Source of the DNA: Frankiales bacterium
GTDB lineage: Bacteria; Actinomycetota; Actinomycetes; Mycobacteriales; Jatrophihabitantaceae
Direction of reading: 5' to 3'
Length of the DNA: 64,000 nt
NCBI GenBank assembly: GCA_025966315.1
Contig: JAOPUZ010000026.1
Span: forward strand, 1 to 64,000
How positions within the stretch are numbered: the first letter of the stretch is position 1; each line of letters begins with the position of its first letter. The notes below the pieces were generated by a model. That model worked only from the letters and a program-made list of their open reading frames with translations. It had not been told where the DNA came from and searched no databases. The translations under genes were made by a program, and so were the position numbers. Positions 1-8,593 of this stretch are shown piece by piece.

Positions 1-131
1 TGGCCGGCGCGCTCAAGGAAGCTCAAGCCGCCGGCAAGATCGCCATCGTCGAGGTCATCAGCGACGCCGACGCACTGCCCGCGGTGCCACACGGTGGCCG
101 CGACTTCTACGCTCCGGCGCCCAAGGCCTGA
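1..131 (+). CDS. C-terminal end of a thiamine pyrophosphate-dependent enzyme (partial)
   Basis: Only the last 42 codons are present, read in the frame that starts at base 3 and ending at the TGA at 129-131. The fragment has an alanine/lysine-rich helix, then a strand with IAIVEV and a short tail ending in APAPKA. This is the usual end of the C-terminal TPP-binding domain of acetolactate-synthase or 2-hydroxyacyl-CoA-lyase type enzymes. It lies 43 bases before a CoA-transferase gene on the same strand, so it is probably the first visible member of that operon. A lyase acting on an acyl-CoA would fit the context, but the substrate cannot be read from this fragment. Confidence 0.55.
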   Translation, partial: AGALKEAQAAGKIAIVEVISDADALPAVPHGGRDFYAPAPKA

Positions 132-174
132 GCGTCGAAATAGCGGACGTGATGCACGCTGAGGAGGCTCCCAA

Positions 175-1464
175 GTGACCGCCACCGCGAACGCGAAACC
201 GGGAACGGCGACCGCCGATCCGAACCTGCCGCTGGCCGGGATTCGGATCATCGATCTGACGATGGTGTGGGCGGGTCCGTTTGCGACCAAGCACCTGGTC
301 GACCTCGGCGCGGAGGTCATCAAGATCGAGGGTCCCGGCCGCTTGGATCTGGTCCGCACGCTCACCGTCCCCGATCCCGAGGTCGATGAGCCGTACAACA
401 ACAGCCGCTATTTCAACGAGTACAACCGCAACAAGCTCGGCATGGCGATCGACATGCAGAAGCCGGCCGGCCAGCAGATCGTCCGGCGGCTGGCCGAGAC
501 CAGCGACGTACTGATCGAGAACTTCCGCCCCGGGGTGATCGATCGGCTGGGCTTGTCCTACGACGAGCTGCACAAGATCAATCCGCGCATCATCGTCGTG
601 TCGCTGCCGGGGTATTCGAACATCATGCCGGAACGTGGCATCCCCGGTTACGGTCCGAACGTCGAGCAGATGGGTGGCCTCGCGCACTTCAACGGCTACC
701 AAGACGGCACGCCGCAGAAGTCCGGGGTGTCCTACGGCGACCCGATCGCCGGGCTGGGCGGGGCGGCCGCGGTGTTGATGGCGCTGGTGCAGCGCGAGCG
801 AACCGGCGTCGGCCAGTACATCGAGGCCAGCCAGCGGAACATGTTGATCGGACTGGTGGGTGACGGCGTCGTCGCTCACCAGTTCGGCAACGAACCGCAC
901 CGGATCGGCAACCGCAGCCGGATCATCGCGCCGCAGGGCGTCTACCCGTGTGCTGGTGACGACGGCGCATCCGCCGACGAAGCCGACTCCTGGGTGGCGG
1001 TCTCGATCGTGTCCGACGAGCAGTGGGTGAGTCTCTGCCAGACCATCGATCGCAAGGACCTCATCGAGTCCGGCCGGTACGCCGATGTCGTCGCACGCCG
1101 GGCGGCCCACGACGAGATCGACGAGATCATCAGCGGCTGGACTCGGGAGCGATCTTCCCGGGCCGCGGCTGATGCCCTGCAATCGGTGGGCATTCCGTCC
1201 TCACCGGTACTGACGCCCACCGGGATCCGCGACGATCCGCAACTCGGATCACGCGACTTCTTCCGGCCGGTCCAGCACCCGGAGCTGGGCGAGATGTCGA
1301 TCACCGCGCCGACCTGGCACTTCCACGGCGTGAGCCGGGAACTCGAGGCGGCACCACGGCTGGGTGAGCACAACCGGTACGTGCTGACCTCGCTGCTCGA
1401 CTACACCGACGACGAGGTGGACGAACTGGAATCCTCCGGCATCGTGGCCAGTCGTCCTCGCTAG
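175..1464 (+). CDS. Family III CoA-transferase (CaiB/BaiF), catalytic-type subunit
   Basis: A 429-residue protein of normal length for the CaiB/BaiF family, which moves CoA between carboxylic acids through an aspartyl-CoA intermediate. The N-terminal Rossmann-like half includes LAGIRIIDLT and GAEVIKIEGPG. The segment YGDPIAG places Asp189 where formyl-CoA transferase has its catalytic aspartate (Asp169 in the Oxalobacter enzyme), followed by the usual TGVGQ turn. Translation starts at GTG 175, eight bases after GAGGAGG. The next gene is a second, shorter member of the family without this aspartate. The two are likely subunits of one enzyme; the acid substrates are unknown. Confidence 0.88.
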   Translation: MTATANAKPGTATADPNLPLAGIRIIDLTMVWAGPFATKHLVDLGAEVIKIEGPGRLDLVRTLTVPDPEVDEPYNNSRYFNEYNRNKLGMAIDMQKPAGQQIVRRLAETSDVLIENFRPGVIDRLGLSYDELHKINPRIIVVSLPGYSNIMPERGIPGYGPNVEQMGGLAHFNGYQDGTPQKSGVSYGDPIAGLGGAAAVLMALVQRERTGVGQYIEASQRNMLIGLVGDGVVAHQFGNEPHRIGNRSRIIAPQGVYPCAGDDGASADEADSWVAVSIVSDEQWVSLCQTIDRKDLIESGRYADVVARRAAHDEIDEIISGWTRERSSRAAADALQSVGIPSSPVLTPTGIRDDPQLGSRDFFRPVQHPELGEMSITAPTWHFHGVSRELEAAPRLGEHNRYVLTSLLDYTDDEVDELESSGIVASRPR

Positions 1465-1557
1465 GCACGGCCGATGCCCGTTACGGCCGCGATTCCGGGA
1501 GCGTAATGGCGCTCTCGCGATTTTGCTCCCCGAATCCAGAAACCAGAGGGTAAGCCG

Positions 1558-2766
1558 ATGCCTGATCTGCCGCTCGTCGGGACCGTAGTCGTGGAGGTGG
1601 CGACCGGCACAGCCAGTGCGCTGGCCAGCCGCATGATGGCGGGTTACGGCGCCGAGGTCCTCAAGGTCGAACCACCGTCCGGCGACCCGATGCGAGGCGT
1701 GGGGCCGTTCCCGGCCGGGCATGCCGACGGCGAGACCAGCGCGGCCTTCCTTTATTTTCACGGCGGAAAGTCCTCGGTGGTGCTCGACCTCGATACCGCC
1801 GCTGCCCGGGCCGAGCTGGCGAATCTGCTGGCCGGTGCGGACATCCTGCTAACCGACGTCCCGCTGAGCAAACGGGAATCTCTCGGGCTGAGCGAGGCGC
1901 ACCTGCGGGAGGCCGTGCCGCGGCTGACCGTGATCTCGGTGACGCCCTACGGCGAGACGGGGCCGCAGGCCAACTACCTGGCCACCGACCTGACCGAGGC
2001 GGCCTCCGGCGGCCAGATGTCGCTGATGGGCGACCCGGGCAAACCGCCGCTGAAGGCGTACGGCAACCAGGCCGAATGCCAGTCGGCGTTTCACGTCTAC
2101 GGCGCCGCGATGGCCGCGCTGCTGCTCCGCTTTCGCACCGACAAGGGTTCTTACGTCGAGCTCGCCGTGCAGGAACTGCAGGCCAGCGCAATGGAAGCCC
2201 AGGGCCCGATGGCTTACAACCGGGATCCGGCGATGCCCGGCCTGAGTTCGCGAACCGGCAACGGCATGCGGGTCACCTGGTCGCAGTACCGCTGCAAGGA
2301 CGGCTACGCGGGGATCTTCGTCAATGCCCCGAACCTGCCGTCCTTCTTCGAGGCGATCGGCCGCCCGGATGACCTCTCCCGCGCGCTGGACGACGAATTC
2401 ATGACCGGTGAACTGCTGGCCTACGTCAAGGAATGGTGCGCCGTCCGTACCCGCAACGAGGTGTACGAGGTGGCTATCGCCATCGGGGCGCCGTTCTCCT
2501 ACGTGGCCACGCCGGATGACCTGCTGACCTCACCGACGATCGAGCAGACCGGCATCTGGCGGGAGGTTCAGCACCCGATCGCCGGCACGTTCCGGGTTCC
2601 GGGGCCGCCGTTCCGCGCGTCCAACAGTGCGTTCGAGCTGCGGCCGGCGCCGCTGCTGGGCGAGCACACCGCCGAGGTCCTGAGCCATCGCTCCGGGCAT
2701 GATGCCGCCACCGTGACCGCCATCGTCGGCCAGTCGGCCGCGACTCGGGTCAACGCGGCCGTCTGA
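1558..2766 (+). CDS. Family III CoA-transferase, subunit lacking the catalytic aspartate
   Basis: A 402-residue CaiB/BaiF-family protein with the typical start (LPLVGTVVVEVATG), the GAEVLKVEPPSGDP loop and the RTDKGSYVELAVQE segment. Where the upstream paralogue has GDP with its catalytic Asp, this protein reads YGNQAE, putting Asn170 at that position. It therefore probably cannot form the aspartyl-CoA intermediate alone. ATG 1558 follows a GAGGG motif. Benzylsuccinate CoA-transferase BbsEF is a known heteromer of two such unequal subunits, so I infer a heteromeric enzyme with the 175-1464 product. An inactive or regulatory paralogue is the alternative. Confidence 0.85.
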   Translation: MPDLPLVGTVVVEVATGTASALASRMMAGYGAEVLKVEPPSGDPMRGVGPFPAGHADGETSAAFLYFHGGKSSVVLDLDTAAARAELANLLAGADILLTDVPLSKRESLGLSEAHLREAVPRLTVISVTPYGETGPQANYLATDLTEAASGGQMSLMGDPGKPPLKAYGNQAECQSAFHVYGAAMAALLLRFRTDKGSYVELAVQELQASAMEAQGPMAYNRDPAMPGLSSRTGNGMRVTWSQYRCKDGYAGIFVNAPNLPSFFEAIGRPDDLSRALDDEFMTGELLAYVKEWCAVRTRNEVYEVAIAIGAPFSYVATPDDLLTSPTIEQTGIWREVQHPIAGTFRVPGPPFRASNSAFELRPAPLLGEHTAEVLSHRSGHDAATVTAIVGQSAATRVNAAV

Positions 2767-2796
2767 GGCACGCAAGCCGGTTCCATTCGCCGCCCG

Positions 2797-2880
2797 TTCA
2801 TCGAGTCCGCCCGTTTATCGAGACTTATCGAGTCCGCCAGTTTATCGAGTCCGCCACATCGAGTCAGTTCGTCGAGTCCG
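2797..2880 (+). repeat. Degenerate direct repeat TTTATCGAGTCCGCC
   Basis: The 142-base gap between the CoA-transferase and the first hydratase gene contains five or six imperfect copies of a motif centred on ATCGAGTCCGCC, at irregular 15-25 base spacing. The repeats stop about 20 bases before the CGGAGA ribosome binding site of the next gene. Nothing else is visible in this gap. Confidence 0.7.
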
Positions 2881-2908
2881 TCCTCAGTTCGAAACGGAGA
2901 CATCAGGC

Positions 2909-3427
2909 ATGTCCGAAGAGACCTATATCAGCGACGAGATGCGCGCGATCGTCGGGAAGCCGTTCAACGAAGCGGTGTCCTTCCCGGTGTCGCGATCCGA
3001 CATCCGGCGTTGGGCGATCGCCGTCTACTACCCGGAGGTGCCCCCGCGCTTGTACTGGGACGAGGACTACGCCAAGGCCTCGGTGTACGGCGGAATCGTG
3101 GCGCCGGAGGACTTCAACCCGTTCGCCTGGGCGTCGGCCTCCCCCGGGATGACGACGCGGCGGGCCGGCTTCAACGCCGACTATCTCGAGACGACGTTCG
3201 GCATTCAAGGACCGGGACTGAAGACGAACCTGAACGCGGGCAGCGTCACCGACTACGGTTCGCGGATGCGTCCGGGCGACGTGATCAGCACGTCGGCCCA
3301 CGTGCTGTCCTACACGGAGAAGTCCGGTCGGATGGGCCGCATGCTCATCACGATCATCCGCACGACCTGGACGAACCAGTCCGGCGAGATGGTCAAGCAA
3401 ACGAACCAGACCGCGATCCGGTACTGA
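2909..3427 (+). CDS. MaoC-like N-terminal (FAS1-type) dehydratase domain protein
   Basis: A 172-residue hot-dog fold protein. The N-terminal stretch with VSRSDIRRWAIAVYY and the following GGIVAPEDFNPFAW match the FAS1-like/MaoC_N dehydratase domain, and the C-terminal half carries GDVISTSAHVLSYTEKSGRMGRM typical of these domains. Such proteins pair with a second MaoC protein to make an enoyl-CoA hydratase. ATG 2909 follows CGGAGA. It lies in the same operon as the CoA-transferases and 36 bases before the partner gene, so the complex probably hydrates the CoA ester that the transferase forms. The substrate is not known. Confidence 0.8.
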   Translation: MSEETYISDEMRAIVGKPFNEAVSFPVSRSDIRRWAIAVYYPEVPPRLYWDEDYAKASVYGGIVAPEDFNPFAWASASPGMTTRRAGFNADYLETTFGIQGPGLKTNLNAGSVTDYGSRMRPGDVISTSAHVLSYTEKSGRMGRMLITIIRTTWTNQSGEMVKQTNQTAIRY

Positions 3428-3463
3428 TCGTCCCGTCATCGGGACTGGAGAAACGAGGACAGC

Positions 3464-3874
3464 ATGGCGCAGACAGCAACGCTTCCCACGGTCGGTCAGG
3501 AACTGCCGGAGTTCGTGCGCGACACCGGCTTCCAGCACTGGAACCGGTACGCGGCCGTCAACGACGAGTTCATCGACATCCACATGGACGACGACGCCGG
3601 CAAGGCGGCCGGGTATCCGACGGCGTTCGGGATGGGCAACTTGACCTGGGCCTACCTGCACCTGGCCTTGCACGAATGGTTCGGCGAAGAAGCACGAATC
3701 AGCCACGCCGAGGTGCAGTACCGCTCGGCCGTGACGCGGGGAACCCAGTTGCACATCAAGGGGATCGTCACCGCGGTGCGTCCGGGCGAGGTGGACGTCG
3801 ACGTGTGGGCCGAGAACTCCGAGGGCACCCGGTTGGCGCCGGGCTCGGCCACCGTGCACCTTGCCGGTTCCTGA
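3464..3874 (+). CDS. MaoC-like dehydratase, catalytic partner
   Basis: A 136-residue single hot-dog domain. The segment NDEFIDIHMDDDAG around residues 33-46 corresponds to the hydratase-2 active-site loop, with Asp34 and His40 as the likely catalytic pair, and the helix that follows (AFGMGNLTWAYLH) is typical. It belongs to the MaoC/PhaJ enoyl-CoA hydratase group. ATG 3464 follows GAGG. It is the short partner of the preceding MaoC_N-type protein; together they would form a heteromeric hydratase as in steroid or branched acyl-CoA breakdown. The spacing between Asp and His is one residue longer than in PhaJ. Confidence 0.82.
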   Translation: MAQTATLPTVGQELPEFVRDTGFQHWNRYAAVNDEFIDIHMDDDAGKAAGYPTAFGMGNLTWAYLHLALHEWFGEEARISHAEVQYRSAVTRGTQLHIKGIVTAVRPGEVDVDVWAENSEGTRLAPGSATVHLAGS

Positions 3875-3918
3875 ATCCGCCTGAGCCCGTGCCTATCTCA
3901 ACCCGGATCGGAGTCGAC

Positions 3919-4797
3919 GTGTCCCAGCCAGGCCCTGATCTGACGCCGAAAGGATCCACGCGCGCCAAATCGGGCGCAGCGGGCTTAGCCGGGGAGTCGA
4001 CGTCCCGGATGCGCGTCCCGGCGGTGGAGCGGGCGGCCGCCGTGCTGGAAGCGCTGGCCGGCAGTCGCGAGCCACTCAGCTTCGGTGAACTGGCGGCCCG
4101 GCTGCAGTACGCCCGCAGCTCGTTGCACGACGTGTGTTCGAGCCTGGTCGACGCGGGTTTGGTCGAGAAGACCCGATCCGGGCGGTACGGGATAGGACTC
4201 AAGGTCGTCGAACTGGCCCGCCGCCGGCTGAATTCGATGGAACTCGTCTCGGTCTTCCAGGCCGTGTGCCGCGCCGACGGGACCTCCGCCGAGACGATCG
4301 TGCTGTCGGTGCCCAGCGGCCCGGACGTGATCTATGTGTCCTTCATCGACGGACACCGCCCCCTTGCGGTCAAGTACGAGATCGGCATGCGGCTGCCGGC
4401 GGCTTTCACCGCGTCCGGTAAGGCGATTCTGGCCACGCTGCCGATGGAACGGGTGCGTGACATGCTGCCCAACCAGCTGGAGAACCCGCACGGTGTCGGG
4501 GGCCGCAAGTCGTTGCGCAGCCTGCTCGCCGAGCTAAAGGTCACCCGCGAACGCGGATTCTCCATCGACGACGAAGAGACCGCGAGCGGCATGGCCTGCA
4601 TCGGCGCGCCCATCTACATGGGTGATTCGGAGGAAGCCGTCGGGGCGGTGGCGATCAGCCTGGTCAAGAGCGCGACGGACTGGTTCGAGTCCGCCAACAG
4701 CGACTTCATCCGCCGCATCGCAGCCGAGATCAGCATCCAACTCGGCGCCGACACCCCGGGCATCCGCGCGTTACGTCCGGAGCGAATCCGCTTCTGA
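3919..4797 (+). CDS. IclR-family transcriptional regulator
   Basis: A 292-residue regulator. After a 30-residue leader comes a winged helix-turn-helix (VPAVERAAAVLEAL, then LAARLQYARSSLHDVCSSLVDAG), followed by the IclR effector domain with TASGKAILA and the MACIGAPIY segment that lines the ligand pocket. I chose GTG 3919, five bases after GGAG; the reading frame stays open upstream, and ATG 4009 just before the helix-turn-helix is the shorter alternative. The gene follows the hydratase pair on the same strand, so it most likely controls this acyl-CoA operon in response to one of its acids. Confidence 0.87.
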   Translation: MSQPGPDLTPKGSTRAKSGAAGLAGESTSRMRVPAVERAAAVLEALAGSREPLSFGELAARLQYARSSLHDVCSSLVDAGLVEKTRSGRYGIGLKVVELARRRLNSMELVSVFQAVCRADGTSAETIVLSVPSGPDVIYVSFIDGHRPLAVKYEIGMRLPAAFTASGKAILATLPMERVRDMLPNQLENPHGVGGRKSLRSLLAELKVTRERGFSIDDEETASGMACIGAPIYMGDSEEAVGAVAISLVKSATDWFESANSDFIRRIAAEISIQLGADTPGIRALRPERIRF

Positions 4798-4819
4798 ACC
4801 GGCCGGTGGCGCGACGACG

Positions 4820-4998
4820 GTGAGCGCCATCGTCATCGACGGGACCGCCGTCGCCAATACCCTGCTGGCCTAAACCGCGGCTCGTGCCCGTGACTTCGAA
4901 GCCGCGGTCGAGCGGGCTCGCCTGATCACCCCGGCGCCGGGGCGGCGTCAGCCCGACCACGGTTGCCGCCCTGCTCAGCCACACCGTGGACGCTGCGT
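4820..4998 (+). pseudogene. folD: folD remnant (methylenetetrahydrofolate dehydrogenase/cyclohydrolase)
   Basis: A GTG-started 17-codon stretch (MSAIVIDGTAVANTLLA) resembles the N-terminus of FolD and stops at TAA 4871-4873. Directly after it, the bases 4874-4945 read RARDFEAAVERARLITPAPG, and then, one frame over, GGVSPTTVAALLSHTVDAA. This reproduces the C-terminal end of FolD, including its ITPxPGGVGPxT signature. So about 230 internal codons are missing and one extra C sits near 4942 in the PGG codons. The remnant lies between the IclR gene and the convergent protease gene. It cannot make a working enzyme. Confidence 0.72.
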
Positions 4999-5005
4999 TC
5001 GCACG

Positions 5006-8000
5006 TCAGCTCCCGACGGTGAAGGCGAACGGAAGTGCGGCGACCTCGTCCGCGTAGCCGGCCAACCCGAGCGCTCCGTAGGGCTGCAGCGAGTCGACGA
5101 ACACCGTTCCGCGCTGGACCGAACCGACGGCGGCGCTCGGCTTCAGCCGCAGCGTGATCACGGCTTCGCCGCCGGCGGGGATGGTCACCGGGGTGGCGGT
5201 GGGAGCGGTCGCCGAGACGGTGGCGAGCAGCGGATCACCGGTGCTCGAGGTGTACCCGGTGTAGAAGCCCCTGGCCGTGACGGTGGCCTGCAGGTCGACC
5301 GACTCCCCCGAGGCGCCGGCGGCCGGCGTCGGGCCGATCAGGGACGGGAACGCCGCCCACAACGCCGAGGCCACCGGAGTCGCGGCGTGCACCGCGGTCG
5401 CGCTCGTCCCCGTCGTCGATTCGGTGTCGGGGTTGTTCGGCGCGTTCAGCGCAGTCGGGCTGTCCAGCGGCATGACATCGAACGTGATCGGGGACGTCGC
5501 CGACGCGCCGACGGTAAGTTTGCTTGCTTCGGTGGGCGTGAGCCAGGCCGGCACGTCCTCACTCGGCAGCGGCAAGGCGATCGAGGCCGTGAACGGATCA
5601 CCGGGACTGGTGGCCTGCACCGCGACCAGGGGGAAGGTCTGGTCGGTACGGGTCCGCGCGTCAATGAAGTAGGTCTGTGGGGCCGGGCCGTTATTGCGGA
5701 TGGTGACCTGTTGGGTTGAGCCTCGCTGCTTGCTGATCACCGTTCTGGTGCTGGTCGGAATCCCGTGCGAGCTGACCTTGGCTCGGTTCAGGCTCGCGGT
5801 CAGCCGGTAGTGCAGCGGCAGGGCCGCGGCCGGGTTGGCCAGCTCCAAGGTGAGCTGCCAGATACCGGCGCGAGGGTTCGCGTGGACGATCTGCAAACCC
5901 GGATCGGTGGTGGTGGACGTCCCGGTAGGACGCTGGTTCAGGACGGTCGAAATCGGTTCGCCACTCGGGTCGGCCAGGTGGGCGACGACCTGATTGGCCG
6001 GGACGCCGGCCAACGACAGCGCAATGTTGAGGCTGGGCGCATGGGCCGGCACCGCGAACAGATAGGTGTCGGCCTGCCCCGGGGAATAGCTCCGCCCGTT
6101 GGCCGTGCTGAACGTGCCGTTGATGATGGTCGTCCGGCCCGTACGCAACGGCTGGACGGACTGGAGCACGACGGAGCCGGTGGTCGTCTTGCCCGAGCGT
6201 CCGGTCAGGACCAGCGAGGATGCGTTCGACGCCTGCGCCGGTGTCGTGCTCCGGATGGTGAGCCGGCGTTTGGCCCCCGCAGCCAGGGTGAACGTGGACG
6301 GGGTTACGGTGCCCGACTTGGTGGCGCGGTACTCGGTGTTGTTGAGAACGACGTTGCCGGTGAAGCCACCGTCGCCGGCCGTCGTCCACACGATTGCGGT
6401 CCAGGTTCCGGGCGCGGGCCGCGCCAGCTGCAGGCGCCCGAAGTTGCCGGTGCCCTGCGGCAGCGAGTACCCGGTGAAGGTGCCCTTCGGGTCGAGCAGG
6501 CTGATCCGGACCAGGGGCCCGACGTCGCCACCCCAACTCACTGTGCTGTCGAGTCGGTCGACTCCGACGGGCACCCGGAAAGTCGTTTTGACGTACGAGC
6601 GAGCTATGCCGAAGCCGTCGAGGAACGTGCCGGTCGGGCTGGCCGCCGACAATGCGACGGTTTGCTGCTGCCGGCCGGAAACGGTGTCGACCGCGCGCAG
6701 TTTGGCCGTTACCCGTTGCGCCCCGGTGCCCTCGTTGGTGACCGTGACGTGGGTGGTCACCGGCGCGTGCGGGGTGGCCACGACGCTCACCTGGGAGGGG
6801 CTGAGCAACAGGCCGGCCGAGCTGGATCTCGCCGATTTCGGAGCGTTCACGCTGGCCGCAAGCTGAACCGCCCGGTAGCTGTTCAGCAGCCCGGCGCCCT
6901 GCTGGTCGGCCGGCATCCCAAGATCGTCGGCGGAGCTCGTCAGAATTTCGCGCACCTGGTTCGGGGTCGGCGACGCTCCGGCGTGGGCTTTGCGGTAGGC
7001 CTGGATGACCAGCGCCGCCGCGCCCGCCGCCAACGGCGCCGACTCGCTGGTGCCGCCGAAGACCTCCAGATCCGTGGGGTTGTCGTTGTTGTCGAGGCAG
7101 TCGAAATATTGCAGCGAGCCGTCGGCCAGCTGCTTGTCCGAACACAGCGACCAGTTCAGGTCACCCGGCGCCAGCAGGTCCATCACCCGGCGGGTCTGGG
7201 CGATCCCCCCGGAGGACAAGGAGGAAAGCTGGTTGCTGTTCCAGCGACCGTTGGAGAACTGGAAGCCGTAGGACGTCTGCTGGGCGTAGACCCGCTCGGA
7301 CGTGGTGGCCCCGACCGCGATGACCCACGGGTCCGTCGATGCGGTGCTCAGCGTGTTGCCCGAGCCGGCGTCGCCGGTGCTGGCGGTCACGGTCACGCCC
7401 GCCTCGACGGCATCGCGGTTGAACGCACTGATCGGGTCGCTGGCATTGTCCGGGTACGGGTTGGAACCGAACGATTCATTGAGCACGTCGACGTGATCGA
7501 CGTTCACGGCCCAGTCGATGGCCTGGATGATCGTGGAAGTCGGGGCGGTCAGCAGTGCGTTGGCAAAGACCTTCAGGCCGACCATCGACGCACCCGGCGC
7601 CATCCCTTCCACGCGGATCGTGCAGCCGGCGGGTAGCGGATGGGCGGCGTTGACGAACGTGGAAATGTCATAGACCTGCCGTCCTTGGGCCGCGATCGAG
7701 CCGGCGTCGCCGAAGGCCTCGCCACCCGGCGTGGGCGCGTCCGTGCCGTCGCCGGAGAAATCCTGGTAATCGGTGATCACGTGCGAGCCGTCCGCCCGGA
7801 TGAAGTCGGGCTGGTTCACGTCCAGACCATCGGCAATGAACCCAACCTTGATGCCGGTCCCGTCGTAACCCAGCGACCGCGCGGTGGGCTCGCCGGCGCT
7901 GCCCGAGGCGGTGTGCGTCAGCTGAAGGGCCTCGGGTTCAAGCAGCGGTTCGGCCGGATTGGTCGGGCAGATAGTCCTGTTGCTGGCCGATCCGGCCGCC

Positions 8001-8434
8001 GCCGAGTTGCTGGCGCTGCCGGGGCTCGTGCTGCCCGCGCTGCGCTGCGGCAGCCGCCAGGTCAGATCGGGAACCACCGACGCGACCGACGGATCACTTC
8101 GCAGCGCTGCCAGCCCGCTCGCGGGAACGGTCGCTGCCACTGCGTTGAGTGTTTTGTACGCGTGCGTCGTGCGGCCACCGAGGTGCGCGATCTGGGCCCG
8201 GACGGGGGCCTGATCGACGGCCAACGCACTGGCGCGCTGCGTCATCTTCGCCTTGGACGCCGGCGCGTCGGAATGCTGATTGCGCAGCATGACGATGACA
8301 TTCTGGCTCTTCGCCGGCTGGGTGCTGCCGCGAGCGGGGGCGGCCGCAGCCGTACCGACGTTGACCGCTCCGATCACCAGCACGACGGTGGCCACGAGCG
8401 CGGCACCGGCCCGAACTTCAGCGACTCGCTTCAT
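5006..8434 (-). CDS. Secreted subtilisin-like (S8) protein with atypical catalytic His region
   Basis: 1142 residues from ATG 8434 (GAGGG upstream). Residues 1-32 form a signal peptide, 38-122 look like an inhibitor I9-type propeptide, and about 190-550 form the subtilase domain: Asp202 (IADGLD), oxyanion Asn319 (LNESFG) and Ser463 (GTSESAP). Where subtilases have GHGTHVAG, this protein reads GDAGSIAAQG (242-251), so the catalytic His is not in its usual place. The remaining ~590 residues are Ser/Thr-rich beta-sandwich modules, including a prepeptidase-C-like segment. It could be a non-classical protease or a secreted binding protein. It is transcribed alone, divergent from the MOSC gene. Confidence 0.85.
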   Translation of the reverse strand: MKRVAEVRAGAALVATVVLVIGAVNVGTAAAAPARGSTQPAKSQNVIVMLRNQHSDAPASKAKMTQRASALAVDQAPVRAQIAHLGGRTTHAYKTLNAVAATVPASGLAALRSDPSVASVVPDLTWRLPQRSAGSTSPGSASNSAAAGSASNRTICPTNPAEPLLEPEALQLTHTASGSAGEPTARSLGYDGTGIKVGFIADGLDVNQPDFIRADGSHVITDYQDFSGDGTDAPTPGGEAFGDAGSIAAQGRQVYDISTFVNAAHPLPAGCTIRVEGMAPGASMVGLKVFANALLTAPTSTIIQAIDWAVNVDHVDVLNESFGSNPYPDNASDPISAFNRDAVEAGVTVTASTGDAGSGNTLSTASTDPWVIAVGATTSERVYAQQTSYGFQFSNGRWNSNQLSSLSSGGIAQTRRVMDLLAPGDLNWSLCSDKQLADGSLQYFDCLDNNDNPTDLEVFGGTSESAPLAAGAAALVIQAYRKAHAGASPTPNQVREILTSSADDLGMPADQQGAGLLNSYRAVQLAASVNAPKSARSSSAGLLLSPSQVSVVATPHAPVTTHVTVTNEGTGAQRVTAKLRAVDTVSGRQQQTVALSAASPTGTFLDGFGIARSYVKTTFRVPVGVDRLDSTVSWGGDVGPLVRISLLDPKGTFTGYSLPQGTGNFGRLQLARPAPGTWTAIVWTTAGDGGFTGNVVLNNTEYRATKSGTVTPSTFTLAAGAKRRLTIRSTTPAQASNASSLVLTGRSGKTTTGSVVLQSVQPLRTGRTTIINGTFSTANGRSYSPGQADTYLFAVPAHAPSLNIALSLAGVPANQVVAHLADPSGEPISTVLNQRPTGTSTTTDPGLQIVHANPRAGIWQLTLELANPAAALPLHYRLTASLNRAKVSSHGIPTSTRTVISKQRGSTQQVTIRNNGPAPQTYFIDARTRTDQTFPLVAVQATSPGDPFTASIALPLPSEDVPAWLTPTEASKLTVGASATSPITFDVMPLDSPTALNAPNNPDTESTTGTSATAVHAATPVASALWAAFPSLIGPTPAAGASGESVDLQATVTARGFYTGYTSSTGDPLLATVSATAPTATPVTIPAGGEAVITLRLKPSAAVGSVQRGTVFVDSLQPYGALGLAGYADEVAALPFAFTVGS

Positions 8435-8593
8435 GGCGCGGCCCTCACGGAATCCCTCGATATACCCGGCGACATCGCGACCTAAACAGATCGTCACGTT
8501 GCGCGCAAGAGGTATCGCAACGCCGAAGGCGGACTTAACATCGCAGCACGGATTCGGCGCCGGGATGGCACAATCGCCCGGGGAGATGAGCAG

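Noticed and set aside
3010-3918. N-terminal extension of the IclR frame through both MaoC genes
   Set aside because: This part reads as Arg/Gly-rich shadow sequence; the real regulator begins at the GTG 3919 ribosome site.
5765-7636. A 623-codon open frame on the plus strand opposite the subtilase gene
   Set aside because: It is the antisense shadow of a long GC-rich gene. The minus strand has a signal peptide and clear S8 motifs; the plus frame is Arg/Gly/His-rich with no recognisable feature.
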